Shown piece by piece: positions 1 through 9,261 of a DNA stretch of 64,000 bases. The notes beneath the pieces are model-generated. The model was not told where the DNA came from, ran no database searches, and saw only the letters and a list, made by a program, of their open reading frames with translations. Origin of the DNA: JADJOY01 sp046331705 [NCBI: bacterium]. GTDB lineage: Bacteria > JADJOY01. Each line of letters opens with the position of its first letter. The first letter of the stretch is position 1. A program made the position numbers and the translations under genes. The stretch lies in contig JAXLQJ010000015.1 of NCBI GenBank assembly GCA_046331705.1, positions 62,001 through 126,000 of the forward strand. The letters run 5' to 3'.

Positions 1-890
1 CGTTTCACCAGCGGCTCGTAGATCTTGCCGACCGCGTAGACGCGCTCGACCGACGCGCACACCTGGCCGGCGTTGGCGAAGCCGCCCCACACGATGCCGC
101 GCGCGGCGCGTTCGAGATCCGCGTCCTCGCACGCGATGAGCGCGTCCTTGCCGCCCAGCTCCATGGAGCACGGGATCAGCATCTTGCCGCAGAGCTCCGC
201 GACCTTCTTGCCGGTCTCGACCGAACCCGTGAAGTTCACGTAGTTGGCGAGGCCGGTCTCGATCATCTTCGACGCCACCCGCCCGGGAGCGGTCACGACC
301 TGCACCAGGTCGGGATCGAGGCCCGCGTCGTGGAAGAGCTTGGCGCCGCGGGTGATGATGAGCGGCGTGAGGCTGGCGGGCTTGATGACGACGCTGTTCC
401 CCGCCATCAGCGCCATGCACACCTCGCCGTAGGTGATGGAGAACGGGAAATTCCAGGGCGAGATGATGAGGACCACGCCGCGCGGCCGGTAGTGGATGTA
501 GCTGCGCTTGTGCTTGAGCAGGTGCAGCTTGATGGGCTTCGGCGCGAGGATCTTCTCGGCGCGCTTGGCGAAGTAGGTCGATAGATCCGCGATCGGCATC
601 AGCTCCATGCTGATGGATTCCTGGCGCGTCTTGCCGTTCTCCTTCGAGATCAGCTCGGCGAGCTCGTCGATGTGATCGAGCAGCTGCTGGCGGAACGCGA
701 GAATCACCCGCGCGCGCTCGGCGAAGGATTTCGCGGCCCAGCGCTTCTGCGCCGCCGCCGCGCGCCGCAAGGCGTCCATCGCCTCGGACTCGCTCATCGA
801 CGGCACCTCGCCGATCTTCTCGCCGGTTGCGGGGTTGAAGCTCTCGATGACGGGACGCTCGAGATCGAGCTTGCGTGCAGCCTCGCCCAT
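1..890 (-). CDS. Aldehyde dehydrogenase family protein (3' end cut by window edge)
   Basis: NAD(P)-dependent oxidation of an aldehyde to a carboxylate is the family reaction. The leftward frame is open from ATG at 890 to base 1, giving 296 residues; a full member has about 450-550, so the last third is missing. Visible are the cofactor-binding ISPWNFP segment, the GSVETGKK loop, the MELGGKD motif with the general-base Glu, and FANAGQVC with the catalytic Cys. Both catalytic residues are therefore inside the window and intact. The N-terminus is compact with no signal peptide, so the enzyme is cytosolic. It is divergent from the short-chain dehydrogenase at 1032. The substrate cannot be read from sequence. 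Confidence 0.95.
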   Translation of the reverse strand, partial: MGEAARKLDLERPVIESFNPATGEKIGEVPSMSESEAMDALRRAAAAQKRWAAKSFAERARVILAFRQQLLDHIDELAELISKENGKTRQESISMELMPIADLSTYFAKRAEKILAPKPIKLHLLKHKRSYIHYRPRGVVLIISPWNFPFSITYGEVCMALMAGNSVVIKPASLTPLIITRGAKLFHDAGLDPDLVQVVTAPGRVASKMIETGLANYVNFTGSVETGKKVAELCGKMLIPCSMELGGKDALIACEDADLERAARGIVWGGFANAGQVCASVERVYAVGKIYEPLVK

Positions 891-1031
891 GGTCTCCTCC
901 GTGGCGTTTGGGGGCGGAACGGAAAGCCGGCGCGCGTGGTACGTACGATTTGCGGCCGTGTCGGTTAGGCATACCATACGGCCCAAAACCTCGGGAAACC
1001 GCCGACGCGCGCACCGCGCGAGGAAACCACG

Positions 1032-1829
1032 ATGGAAAGCGCAGACGCACGCACGCACCGGCCGGTGGCGCTGGTCACCGGGGCCTCCGCGGGGCTGGGC
1101 CGCGTGTTCGCCGAACGCCTGGCGCGTGCGGGTCACGATCTGGTGCTGGTGGCGCGCGACCGCGCGCGACTCGCCGAGCTCGGTCGAGAGCTCGAGAACG
1201 CGCACGGTGGGCGCGCCGAGGTGCTCCCCGTCGACCTCGTGACGGCGACCGGTCGGGAGCGAGCCGCCGAGCGGGTGAGCCGAGGGATCGACTACCTGGT
1301 CAACAACGCCGGCTTCGGGACGGCGGGCGAGTTCGCGCGCCTGCCGGTGGGGCGCGAGCTCGAGCAGATCGAGCTCAACGTGGTGGCGCTGAGCCGGCTC
1401 ACGCGCGCGGCGCTGCCGCCGATGCTCGAGCGCAAACGCGGGCGCATCGTCAACGTGGCATCGCTCGCCGGTCTGGCGCCCGGCCCCTACACCGCGACCT
1501 ACAGCGCCACCAAGGCGTTCGTGATCTCGCTCACCGAGTCCCTGGCCGAGGAGGCGCGGCCCGGTGGTGTCCGGCTCATGGCGCTGTGCCCAGGGTTCAC
1601 GCGGACCGAGTTCCAGACGCGCGCCAACATGAACGTGGAGCACGTGCCGGCGATCGCGTGGATGAGCGCCGAAGCGGTGGTGGACTCGGCGCTGGCGGCG
1701 ATCGAGCGCGGCGAGGTGGTCCACATCCCCGGCACGCTCAATCAGCTCTCGCGCACGGGATTGCGCGTCGTGCCGCGCCGGATGGTGTCTCGAATGGTCG
1801 CGGCGGCGTCGCGACGGTTCACGCGTTGA
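1032..1829 (+). CDS. Short-chain dehydrogenase/reductase (SDR)
   Basis: A 265-residue classical SDR, a cytosolic NAD(P)(H)-dependent oxidoreductase. The TGASAGLG nucleotide-binding motif lies near residue 17, NNAG near 91, the catalytic Ser in NVASLAG, and the Tyr/Lys pair in YSATK. The residue after the second beta strand is Arg (VARDR), which favours NADP(H). The PGFTRTEF segment follows the active site as in the DltE/YqjQ-like group. Length is normal for the family. Its stop codon overlaps the start of the next hydrolase gene, so the two are probably translated together, perhaps acting on the same lipid or aromatic substrate; that link is inference. Confidence 0.93.
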   Translation: MESADARTHRPVALVTGASAGLGRVFAERLARAGHDLVLVARDRARLAELGRELENAHGGRAEVLPVDLVTATGRERAAERVSRGIDYLVNNAGFGTAGEFARLPVGRELEQIELNVVALSRLTRAALPPMLERKRGRIVNVASLAGLAPGPYTATYSATKAFVISLTESLAEEARPGGVRLMALCPGFTRTEFQTRANMNVEHVPAIAWMSAEAVVDSALAAIERGEVVHIPGTLNQLSRTGLRVVPRRMVSRMVAAASRRFTR

Positions 1830-2575
1830 TTCGCGAGCTGGTCGAGTCGTTCGTCTTTCAGCCGACGCGCCGCCTGGAGTGGACGCCGGCGGATCTCGCG
1901 CTCGCCTACGAGGACGTCTGGCTCCGCACCGCGGATGGCGTGCGCATCCACGGCTGGTGGGTGCCCGCGGGACGCGCTGCGCCGGTGTTGCTCTTCTGCC
2001 ACGGCAACGCCGGAAACATCGGCGACCGGGTCGGCAACGTGAGGCTCCTCCACGACGCCGGGATCTCGGTGCTGATCTTCGACTACCGCGGCTACGGCCG
2101 CAGCGAGGGCAAGCCGAGCGAGGCCGGCGTGTACGCCGACGCGCACGCCGCCTGGGATTGGCTGACCGCCGAGCGAGGTGTGCCGGTGGCGCGCGTGAGC
2201 CTCTTCGGCCGCAGCCTCGGCGGCGCTGTCGCCATCGAGCTCGCGACGCACGTGACGCCGCATCGGCTGATCGTCGAGTCCACGTTCACGTCGATCCCCG
2301 ACATGGTGCCGCTGGCGTTGCCGTTCGTTCCCAGGGCGCTGGTGCCCAGGCTCTTCGATTCGATCGGCAGGATCGGCCGCGTGAGCTGCCCGGTGCTGGT
2401 GCTGCACGGCACCCGCGACGAGCTGGTGCCGTTCGAGATGGGGCGCTCGCTCTACGCCGAGATCCGCTCCGCCAAGCGCTTCGCGCCCATCGAGGGCGCG
2501 GGCCACAACGACACCGTGGACGTGGGCGGCGCGCCCTACATCGCCACCCTTCGCGAGCTCGTGTCGGAGCCGTGA
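1826..2575 (+). CDS. Alpha/beta hydrolase (BEM46/ABHD13-like serine hydrolase)
   Basis: About 249 residues. The frame is open far upstream, but homology-like sequence begins near 1820, so the TTG at 1826, which overlaps the TGA of the SDR gene, is the likely start. It carries an oxyanion HGNAGN motif, a nucleophile elbow GRSLGG, the acid Asp in LHGTRDELVP and the catalytic His in GAGHND: a complete Ser-Asp-His triad. The N-terminus is short and moderately hydrophobic, so membrane attachment is possible but unproven. The 3' end overlaps the convergent membrane-protein gene by 40 bp. Substrate unknown; the TTG start is the weakest part of the call. Confidence 0.88.
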   Translation: MIRELVESFVFQPTRRLEWTPADLALAYEDVWLRTADGVRIHGWWVPAGRAAPVLLFCHGNAGNIGDRVGNVRLLHDAGISVLIFDYRGYGRSEGKPSEAGVYADAHAAWDWLTAERGVPVARVSLFGRSLGGAVAIELATHVTPHRLIVESTFTSIPDMVPLALPFVPRALVPRLFDSIGRIGRVSCPVLVLHGTRDELVPFEMGRSLYAEIRSAKRFAPIEGAGHNDTVDVGGAPYIATLRELVSEP

Positions 2576-4767
2576 GCGTCGACGGCGCCCGTCGACTCCG
2601 CGGGCTCGCTTTCGGCTGGTCCGTCGGCAGCGGAATCGAGCGGCGCGGGTTCTTCAGCGGCGATCCTCGCCTCCGCGTCCGCTGGGACGCCGGCGGTCGG
2701 TGTGCGGGGCTCCGGGAACGCGGTCTCGAAGACGATGCGGTCGAGCACCGTCGCCAGCCAGCGTTGCTCGGCTGCATCCAGGTGGGCGCCGAGTCGCACC
2801 CGCGCGTGAGCGAGGAGCGGTAGGGCGAACGCGCGACGGAGGCGCAGCCGCACGGCGGCAGGGCGCTCGGCGGGATCGTCGGCGCGCGGCGCCCGACGCC
2901 GTCGCTCGACGGCTTCGACGCGCTCGATCGGCACACGCCGCGCGGTGGACCCCAGCGCGCGCACCCGGCGCAGGGTCAGGGTGTCGTGGTTCACGCGGAT
3001 CTCGATCGCCCGGGTGCTGGCGGCCGCCACGGCGCGCGCCAGCCACACCACGCCGAGCGCGGCGCTCGTCCACGCGAGCACCCGCAGCTGGCCGATGTGG
3101 GTCACCGCCGTCGCACGGTGGAGTCCGTACGCGCCCGCAACGCAGACGAGGCCGGGCACGAGCCGCCGCAGCCGTCGCCCGAGTGGTTCGGCGCGGACGG
3201 TGACGATCGCGCCGTGGACGGGACTCGTGGTGATCGCGAGGTCGTCGCCGGGCGGCGAGTCGATCTCCATGCGGCCGAGGCTGGCGCTCAGCGCCTCGGC
3301 GACGGACCACGTGCGCTCGCAGCGCTCGCAGACCACGGCCTCGACCGGTTCGCCGGGCGGTCCCGGGCGCTCGTCGAGCGGCGCGCGGCACGCCGGGCAC
3401 GCGAGCTCGTGGCGCGGCACCCATCCAGGCATGCGACCCCACCGCCACGCGGCGTGCGCAGCGGCGTCGCGAATCGCCTGCGCGAGGCGTGCCGCCCCCT
3501 CCGCGGTGAGCCATGACGCGATCGCGACCACGCGCGGTCCCGAGCGGATGCACACGCGCCAGCGGTCCGCCGGCGGGACGGTGCGCCCGCGCCGCCGCGG
3601 GGCGATGGCCGCGATCGACGTGGTGCGCTCGTAGCCGAGCGCCGCGCTCCGCACGAGCGGTCCGTGGCGCCATTCGATGCGCAGCCCGTCGCGTCGCAAG
3701 CGAATGCGATGGGGTGGCAACGGGAGCGCCACCCACAGCACCAGGCGAGCCAGGGCGGCGAGCACCGCGGCGAGCAGCGCGACCCGGCCGGCCATCGTGA
3801 CCGCACGGCCGAGGGTGGCGCCGCTCGCCATCGCGACGGCGCCGAGCACCGCCAAGCACACCACGGGAAACGCGAGCCGCCGCATCCGTGCCGCGAGTCG
3901 CGTCGCCAGGCTCGCGGAGGCGGGCAGGTCGAGAACGCTCTCGGCGCCGTGCGCCGTGGCAGCGAGGCGCGCGCCGGTGGGCTGGGGGCCGTCGAGCTCG
4001 CGCTCGCGCGCGAGCTCGACCCAGGCGGCGCAGCCGTCGCACCAGGCGATCGCTGGCTCGGGGAGCGACGCGGGATCGGCGGCGATCACGTGCTCCGCGC
4101 CGCAGCGAGCGCAACGCACCGCGCCTGCGCCCAGCTCGGGCGCGGTGGTGGGCGCCAGGTTCGGGCCGTGCGGTCGCGTCCGGCCGTGGGCGCCGTCGGC
4201 GCGCTCGATCCACGGCGCCAAGCGCTCGAGCACCTCGCTCGCCGCGTCGTCGTCGAGCCCGCGACCGAAGCGCACCGGACGCGCACCGAGCTGGAACGAA
4301 AGTCGCGGGACGGGCCACCAGCGTGCGAGCGCCGCCGCCCATCGGCCGCCGGGTGGATCCATCACGCCGAGCGCCCGGATCGACTCCACCGGGTAGCTCT
4401 CCGTCCGGCTGGCGAGGCGCCCATGGACTTCGCGCCAGAGCGTCCGCGAATCGCTGCGCAACACCTCGCGCTCGCTGCGCGCCGCGCGGGCATGGCCCAG
4501 CACGACGGCGAGCGCGCCGAGCGCCAGCAATGCGATGGCGACCGCGATCCATGGCCCCTCGCGCAGCGGCGCGGCGCGTCCGAGGGCATCCGCTCCGGCG
4601 CGCGCCAGCGCGACCCAGCCCGCGACCTCGAGCCACACGGCCACGGCGAACGCGAGGTCCAGGGCGCGATCCGGCGTCGCATCGCCGCGGATCGAGATCG
4701 TGATCTCGTCGGCGTGTTCGTCGACGTCGAGGGTGGCGCCCGGGAGCGGCGCGAGGATCGGCGGCAT
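2536..4767 (-). CDS. Multi-pass membrane protein with two zinc-ribbon-like modules
   Basis: 743 residues from ATG 4767. No family recognised. Hydrophobic pairs lie near residues 30-75, 310-365 and 560-600. Between them are two Cys clusters of zinc-ribbon type, CARCG...CDGC and CPAC...CERC. The C-terminal ~60 residues are Ala/Glu/Pro-rich and look disordered. It begins 62 bp after the stop of the kinase gene on the same strand, so the two probably form one transcript; the kinase also carries an N-terminal Cys4 ribbon. A membrane partner or target of the kinase is an inference. Longer open frames across this region read through into the antisense of the kinase and are not real. Confidence 0.75.
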   Translation of the reverse strand: MPPILAPLPGATLDVDEHADEITISIRGDATPDRALDLAFAVAVWLEVAGWVALARAGADALGRAAPLREGPWIAVAIALLALGALAVVLGHARAARSEREVLRSDSRTLWREVHGRLASRTESYPVESIRALGVMDPPGGRWAAALARWWPVPRLSFQLGARPVRFGRGLDDDAASEVLERLAPWIERADGAHGRTRPHGPNLAPTTAPELGAGAVRCARCGAEHVIAADPASLPEPAIAWCDGCAAWVELARERELDGPQPTGARLAATAHGAESVLDLPASASLATRLAARMRRLAFPVVCLAVLGAVAMASGATLGRAVTMAGRVALLAAVLAALARLVLWVALPLPPHRIRLRRDGLRIEWRHGPLVRSAALGYERTTSIAAIAPRRRGRTVPPADRWRVCIRSGPRVVAIASWLTAEGAARLAQAIRDAAAHAAWRWGRMPGWVPRHELACPACRAPLDERPGPPGEPVEAVVCERCERTWSVAEALSASLGRMEIDSPPGDDLAITTSPVHGAIVTVRAEPLGRRLRRLVPGLVCVAGAYGLHRATAVTHIGQLRVLAWTSAALGVVWLARAVAAASTRAIEIRVNHDTLTLRRVRALGSTARRVPIERVEAVERRRRAPRADDPAERPAAVRLRLRRAFALPLLAHARVRLGAHLDAAEQRWLATVLDRIVFETAFPEPRTPTAGVPADAEARIAAEEPAPLDSAADGPAESEPAESTGAVDAHGSDTSSRRVAM

Positions 4768-4829
4768 GGACGCGGCGCTCGGCGGGATCGGTCCGCGCGC
4801 CGCTCGGGCGCTCGGATGTCGGGAATCGC

Positions 4830-7607
4830 TCAGTCGGTGCTCGCCCACGCGCGCCAGCGCGCGGGGTCGTCGCCCAGGTCCTCGCCCGCGAGGCGGGTCA
4901 GCGTCTGGTGCGCCGCCCGCGCCACCCGCGGCTCGGGGCTCGAGAGCTTCTCGATCACGTGCGCCGCAGCGCGCTTGTTCCCGATCGTCGCGATCGCGAG
5001 GCAGATCTCCACCGTCGCGCTCGCGTCGGTCTCGCGATCGAGGGCGACGACCAGCGGATCGAGGGATTCGGTCTTCGCGAGCTGCCTCAAGCCCGAGGCC
5101 GCCGCGGCGCGCGCATGCGCCCCGCCGGTGGCGAGCACCTTCTCGAGATCGTCGCGGGCACTGTCGCCCGCGATGCCCACGAGCGCCGTCGCCGCGGCCT
5201 GGGAGACGCTGGGGTCGAGATCGGAGATCGCCGCCAGCAGCAGCTTGTCCGCTCCCGGCACACGTTGCTGGGACATCCGGTACACGGCGGTGAGCCGCTG
5301 CGTGGCGTTGCCCTCGCGCAGCATGCGCGTGGTCACGTCCGCGTCGCGCGCGGGGCTGGGCGCCATGCCCAGGCCTTCCAGCGCTTCGATCTCGCGCGCT
5401 CGATTGCCGGCGACGTCGCGCTCGAAGTTGCGCAGCGCGCTGGGCAGCTCGGCGATGCTGACGCGCTCCGCGTCCGCGCCGCCGCCGCTGTCGCTCGCGC
5501 GCGGAGCGGCCAGCCGATCGATCGCGGCTTGCGCTTCGATGCGGTAGACACCGCCCCGATAGAGCACCTGCATCAACGCCGGGAACGCCGAGAGCTTGCC
5601 GACCGCGCCGAGCGTGCGCACCGCGTGCAGCGTCAGGCTTTGATCTTCGCGCAGGTCCGTGACCAGGAGCTTGAGGGCATCCTGCATGTCGGTGAGGTGC
5701 AGCGCCTCGATCAGGTCGAGCGTCGCGTGGCGCAGCTCCGGTGGCGCGTCGATGTCGAGGTTCATCTCGAGCGTGCGCGCCAGGTCCGCGCGGCGCTGCT
5801 CGGCGTCGCGCGGCAAAGCATCCCTCCAGCTCGCGAGACTCTGGGTGGCGACCAGGCGGACCGCAGGCGAGGGGTCGCGCAGCGCGCCGCCGAGCAACGC
5901 GTACGCACGCTGCGCCAGCTTGGGTGCCGCGAGCCGCCCGGTGCGGCGATCGGCGGCCAGGGTCTCGATCGCGAGCCGCCGCACCTCGGGGTCCTTGCTC
6001 GAGAGGCGCTCCGCGGCACCTCCCAGCGGATCGCGGAACCAGAAGGCCAGGCCACCCGCCGCTGCCGCGGCCACCACCACCACGGCCAACGCGGGCGCGG
6101 CCCACGCCCGCTTGCGCTTCACCGTCTTGGTGACGCGCGTCAGCACCGATGGCGCGGCCACCGAGATCTCGGCGCCTTGCAGGAAGCGGTCGATGTCGTC
6201 GGCCAGCGCACCCGCCGAGGGGTACCGATTCGAGCGGTCCTTCTCGAGGGCCTTGAGCGCGATCCGTTCCACCTCCGGATCGACCTTGGGGTTGAGGGTC
6301 CGCATCGGCGGTGGATCCTCGAAGAGCACCTGGCGCAAGGTCTCGGCGAGCGACGCGCCGTGGAACGGCGGCGAGCCGGTGAGCAGCTCGTAGAGCATCG
6401 CGCCCAGGCTGAACACGTCGCTCAGCCGATCGACCTCGTGGATCCGTCCGTCGGCCTGCTCGGGCGCCATGTAGTTCGGCGTGCCCATGAGATCGCCGGT
6501 CTGGGAGAGCATGCTCTGTGAGCCATCGAGGTCCTTGGCGAGACCGAAGTCCATGACGCGCGGCTCGCGGCGCGTGTCGATCATGACGTTCGCGGGCTTG
6601 AGGTCGCGGTGCACGATCCCCTGCTCGTGGGCGTAGTCGAGGGCGCGCGCCACCTTCGACATCAGCGCCAGCGAGGTGCGGGTGTTGCCGCGCTCGCCCT
6701 TGGCCAGATCCAAGAGCGTCCGGCCCTCGACGAACTCCATGACCAGGAAGCGCGTGCCGTCGATCTCGCCGTACTCGTGGATCGGCACGATGCACGGATG
6801 CTGCAGACGGGCGATGGTGCGTGCCTCGCGCTCGAAGCGCTTGATCGCCGCCTGGTTCGCCGCGTTGCCGCCGATCAGCGTCTTGATCGCGACGAACCGG
6901 TCGAGCTTCGGATCGCGCGCCTTGTAGACGATCCCCATGCCGCCGCGCCCGATCTCCTCGACGATCTCGTAGCGGCCGAAGGTGCGTGGCGTCGCTCGCG
7001 GCTCGGGCTTGGGCGGGAGCGGCGCGGCGATCGACGGCGCCCGTGTGATGCCCAGCGCGAGCTTGGGGCGCTCGACGTCGGGGGTGACCGTGGCTGCAGG
7101 CTTGCGCGGGATCGAGTCCGCGGGCGCCGTCGGCGCCTCCTGATCGAAGCCGCTCATGAGCCAATCGTCGCGATCCGCGGCGTCGCGTGCGTTCGAGTCG
7201 CTCGACGCGGGATCGACGGGCGGGCGCGGCGGGTCGTCGAAGGACACCGCGGCGCGCGGGTCGTCCGAGATGTTGATGAACGCCGAGTCCTCGGCGGGGT
7301 CGAGGTTGATGCCCTCGATGCCCGGCGCGGACGCGGTCAGCGGCAGATCCGCGGCGGCCTCGCGGACGCTCTCCACGAGCGTCGCCGCGACCTCCCCGCT
7401 CGAGCCGTGGTGATCCGACCCCTCGCTCGCCGCAGCGACGTGGATCGAGGTCGTGCCGCCCACGCCGCGATAGCGGGTCGCGTGGCCACAGCGACGGCAG
7501 CGGTACGCCTTGCCCAGCTCGAGCGTGGTCGCCGCGTACACCGTCCGGCACTGCTCGCACACGAACCGGACGGGCTGATTCGACGCGGAGCGGGACGCGG
7601 CATCCAT
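4830..7607 (-). CDS. Ser/Thr protein kinase with N-terminal zinc ribbon, TM helix and HEAT-like C-terminus
   Basis: 925 residues. Order: Cys4 ribbon CEQC...CRRC (residues 17-41), a low-complexity linker, a Hanks-type kinase domain (about 211-470) with glycine loop GRGGMG, Lys in VAIKTL, catalytic HRDLKPAN and DFG in DFGLAKD, a juxtamembrane stretch, one transmembrane helix (about 500-521), then roughly 400 residues of helical repeats rich in D-P-x-V/A-R and A-x-x-A-L patterns typical of HEAT/PBS lyase-like repeats. All catalytic residues are present. The kinase would face the cytoplasm and the HEAT region the periplasm if the single helix is correct, an unusual placement. The start sits 17-18 nt below a TATGAT hexamer. 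The signal sensed is unknown. Confidence 0.94.
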   Translation of the reverse strand: MDAASRSASNQPVRFVCEQCRTVYAATTLELGKAYRCRRCGHATRYRGVGGTTSIHVAAASEGSDHHGSSGEVAATLVESVREAAADLPLTASAPGIEGINLDPAEDSAFINISDDPRAAVSFDDPPRPPVDPASSDSNARDAADRDDWLMSGFDQEAPTAPADSIPRKPAATVTPDVERPKLALGITRAPSIAAPLPPKPEPRATPRTFGRYEIVEEIGRGGMGIVYKARDPKLDRFVAIKTLIGGNAANQAAIKRFEREARTIARLQHPCIVPIHEYGEIDGTRFLVMEFVEGRTLLDLAKGERGNTRTSLALMSKVARALDYAHEQGIVHRDLKPANVMIDTRREPRVMDFGLAKDLDGSQSMLSQTGDLMGTPNYMAPEQADGRIHEVDRLSDVFSLGAMLYELLTGSPPFHGASLAETLRQVLFEDPPPMRTLNPKVDPEVERIALKALEKDRSNRYPSAGALADDIDRFLQGAEISVAAPSVLTRVTKTVKRKRAWAAPALAVVVVAAAAAGGLAFWFRDPLGGAAERLSSKDPEVRRLAIETLAADRRTGRLAAPKLAQRAYALLGGALRDPSPAVRLVATQSLASWRDALPRDAEQRRADLARTLEMNLDIDAPPELRHATLDLIEALHLTDMQDALKLLVTDLREDQSLTLHAVRTLGAVGKLSAFPALMQVLYRGGVYRIEAQAAIDRLAAPRASDSGGGADAERVSIAELPSALRNFERDVAGNRAREIEALEGLGMAPSPARDADVTTRMLREGNATQRLTAVYRMSQQRVPGADKLLLAAISDLDPSVSQAAATALVGIAGDSARDDLEKVLATGGAHARAAAASGLRQLAKTESLDPLVVALDRETDASATVEICLAIATIGNKRAAAHVIEKLSSPEPRVARAAHQTLTRLAGEDLGDDPARWRAWASTD

Positions 7608-7623
7608 CGGATCGGGACCTGAG

Positions 7624-7640
7624 TCGACCGATCATATCCC
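7624..7640 (-). promoter_or_regulatory. Candidate -10 element for the kinase gene
   Basis: Read leftward, TATGAT occupies 7636-7631, placing a start site near 7624 and a leader of about 17 nt before the kinase ATG. No good -35 hexamer is seen at 16-18 bp, so a non-housekeeping sigma factor or activator may be needed. Confidence 0.3.
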
Positions 7641-7778
7641 ACCATCGGACGCGCTTCGCACGCCACTGGCACTCGTCGCAGCACGTCGCCGAGCGGCGCG
7701 TCGAAGCTCGGCGCTCGTTGACCGGGCGGCGGGTGGCGGCTATGTCGCTCGTCCGTCGCGCCGAGACCGAGGACCGTC

Positions 7779-8777
7779 ATGACCACACTCCGTCGCCCGA
7801 TGTCGTTTCGCGAGCGCACCCGCCGGGTCGTCGGCAAGACCGCCATCGACGTCGGCTTGCGCAGTCTGTCGCGGGTCGGCCGGATGCACCCGCTGGCCGA
7901 TCCGGCGCGGCACGGCGTCGAGGTGCTGCGCGACGTGCCCTATCGCGCCAATCCCGCGCCGCACGAACGGCTCGACGTGTACCGGCCCATCGAGCGCCCG
8001 CGCCCGGCGCCGGCGGTCCTCTACATCCACGGCGGCGGGTTCCGCATTCTCTCGAAGGACACCCACTGGATGATGGGGCTCGCGTTCGCGCGGCGCGGCT
8101 TCGTGGTCTTCAACATCGACTACCGCCTGGCGCCGCGCCACCCGTATCCGGCGGCGCTCGAGGATGCGGCGGCCGCATACCGCTGGGTGGTCGAGCACGG
8201 CGCCGAGCACGGCGCCGACCCCACGCGCATCATCGTCGCCGGTGAATCCGCGGGCGCGAATCTCACCGCCGCGCTGACGCTGATCACGTGCTACCGCCGT
8301 CCCGAGCCGTGGACGAAGGCGGTGTGGGAGACCGAGCGCGTGCCCATCGCCGCCTTGCCGGCGTGCGGGATCTTGCAGGTTTCCGATCACGAGCGCTTTC
8401 GCCGTCGCAAGAAGCTGCGTCCGTGGCTCGCCGATCGCATCGCCGAGACCTGCGAGGCGTATCTCGGCGTCACCGATGCCACCGCGGCGGCCGATCGCGA
8501 TCTCGCCGATCCGCTGGTGATCCTGGAGCGCGGGATCGAGCCTGATCGGCCGCTGCCGCCCTTCTTCGCGGGCGTGGGCACGCGCGACCCGCTGCTCGAC
8601 GACACCCGCCGGCTGCAGGTGGCGCTCGACCGCCTCCGCGTGCCGTGCCGCACGCGCTACTACCCGGGCGAGGTCCACGCGTTCGAGGCGATCGTCTGGC
8701 GGCCCCAAGCGCAGCGCTTCTGGAACGACACCTTCGCGTTCCTGGCCGAGCACGGCATCGAGCCCCCGCGCCCCTGA
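7779..8777 (+). CDS. Alpha/beta hydrolase-3 family esterase (HSL-type)
   Basis: 332 residues. The HGGGF oxyanion motif near residue 86, GESAGAN nucleophile elbow near residue 155, Asp in GTRDPLLDD and His in GEVHAFE complete the hormone-sensitive-lipase/acetyl-hydrolase signature. Members hydrolyse short acyl esters, usually in the cytosol; no signal peptide is visible. Divergent from the kinase, convergent with the small membrane protein at 8797. Length is normal for the family. The natural ester is unknown. Confidence 0.95.
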   Translation: MTTLRRPMSFRERTRRVVGKTAIDVGLRSLSRVGRMHPLADPARHGVEVLRDVPYRANPAPHERLDVYRPIERPRPAPAVLYIHGGGFRILSKDTHWMMGLAFARRGFVVFNIDYRLAPRHPYPAALEDAAAAYRWVVEHGAEHGADPTRIIVAGESAGANLTAALTLITCYRRPEPWTKAVWETERVPIAALPACGILQVSDHERFRRRKKLRPWLADRIAETCEAYLGVTDATAAADRDLADPLVILERGIEPDRPLPPFFAGVGTRDPLLDDTRRLQVALDRLRVPCRTRYYPGEVHAFEAIVWRPQAQRFWNDTFAFLAEHGIEPPRP

Positions 8778-8796
8778 AGCGGCCGCGTCGTCATCG

Positions 8797-9261
8797 TCAC
8801 GTGGCGCGCTGGCGCGCGCGACGCCGATCCACGAGGGCGGCAAGCGACGCGGCGCCGAGCCCGTAGGTGGCGATCGAAGCGATGAACAGGGGTGCGGGCC
8901 ACAGCAATGGCATGTCGAGGTAGCCATCGCCGCCGTAGGCCAGCGCGAGGATGAGCCGCGTGACTGGCCAGTGGATCGAGGCCTCGATGCGAACAGCGAG
9001 GGTCGCGGGCGAGATCGAGCACGGGTCGTAGTCGATCCGGAAGATTCCGATCGCGACGTTCGTCGACAGCAGCATCGGCAGCGCTGCGACCGTGTAGACC
9101 ACCACCGCGCCGGCCGCGAGGCGCCACGCGCGGCGAACGCGTTGTCGACGCCGATACGCTCGTGCCCAGGTCGCCATGTACGTGGCGAGCGTGGCCGCGA
9201 AGAGCCACACGAAGAGCACACCCGTTCGACTCTCGCCGAGCACGAGCCCGCCTGGGTTCAC
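8797..9261 (-). CDS. Small integral membrane protein, unknown
   Basis: 154 residues with about four hydrophobic segments (residues 13-30, 47-65, 97-113, 122-142). No family recognised. The GTG start at 9261 overlaps the TGA of the upstream glycosyltransferase (GTGA), a coupling that argues the frame is translated. High-GC codon bias fits the chosen frame. It closes a leftward chain pseudopilin, chemoreceptor, glycosyltransferase, membrane protein. Function cannot be assigned. Confidence 0.68.
   Translation of the reverse strand: MNPGGLVLGESRTGVLFVWLFAATLATYMATWARAYRRRQRVRRAWRLAAGAVVVYTVAALPMLLSTNVAIGIFRIDYDPCSISPATLAVRIEASIHWPVTRLILALAYGGDGYLDMPLLWPAPLFIASIATYGLGAASLAALVDRRRARQRAT

Noticed and set aside
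2536-7635. A 1,699-residue leftward frame
   Set aside because: Only its last 743 codons are the zinc-ribbon membrane protein; the rest is an out-of-frame reading of the kinase gene, which has the true motifs in another frame.
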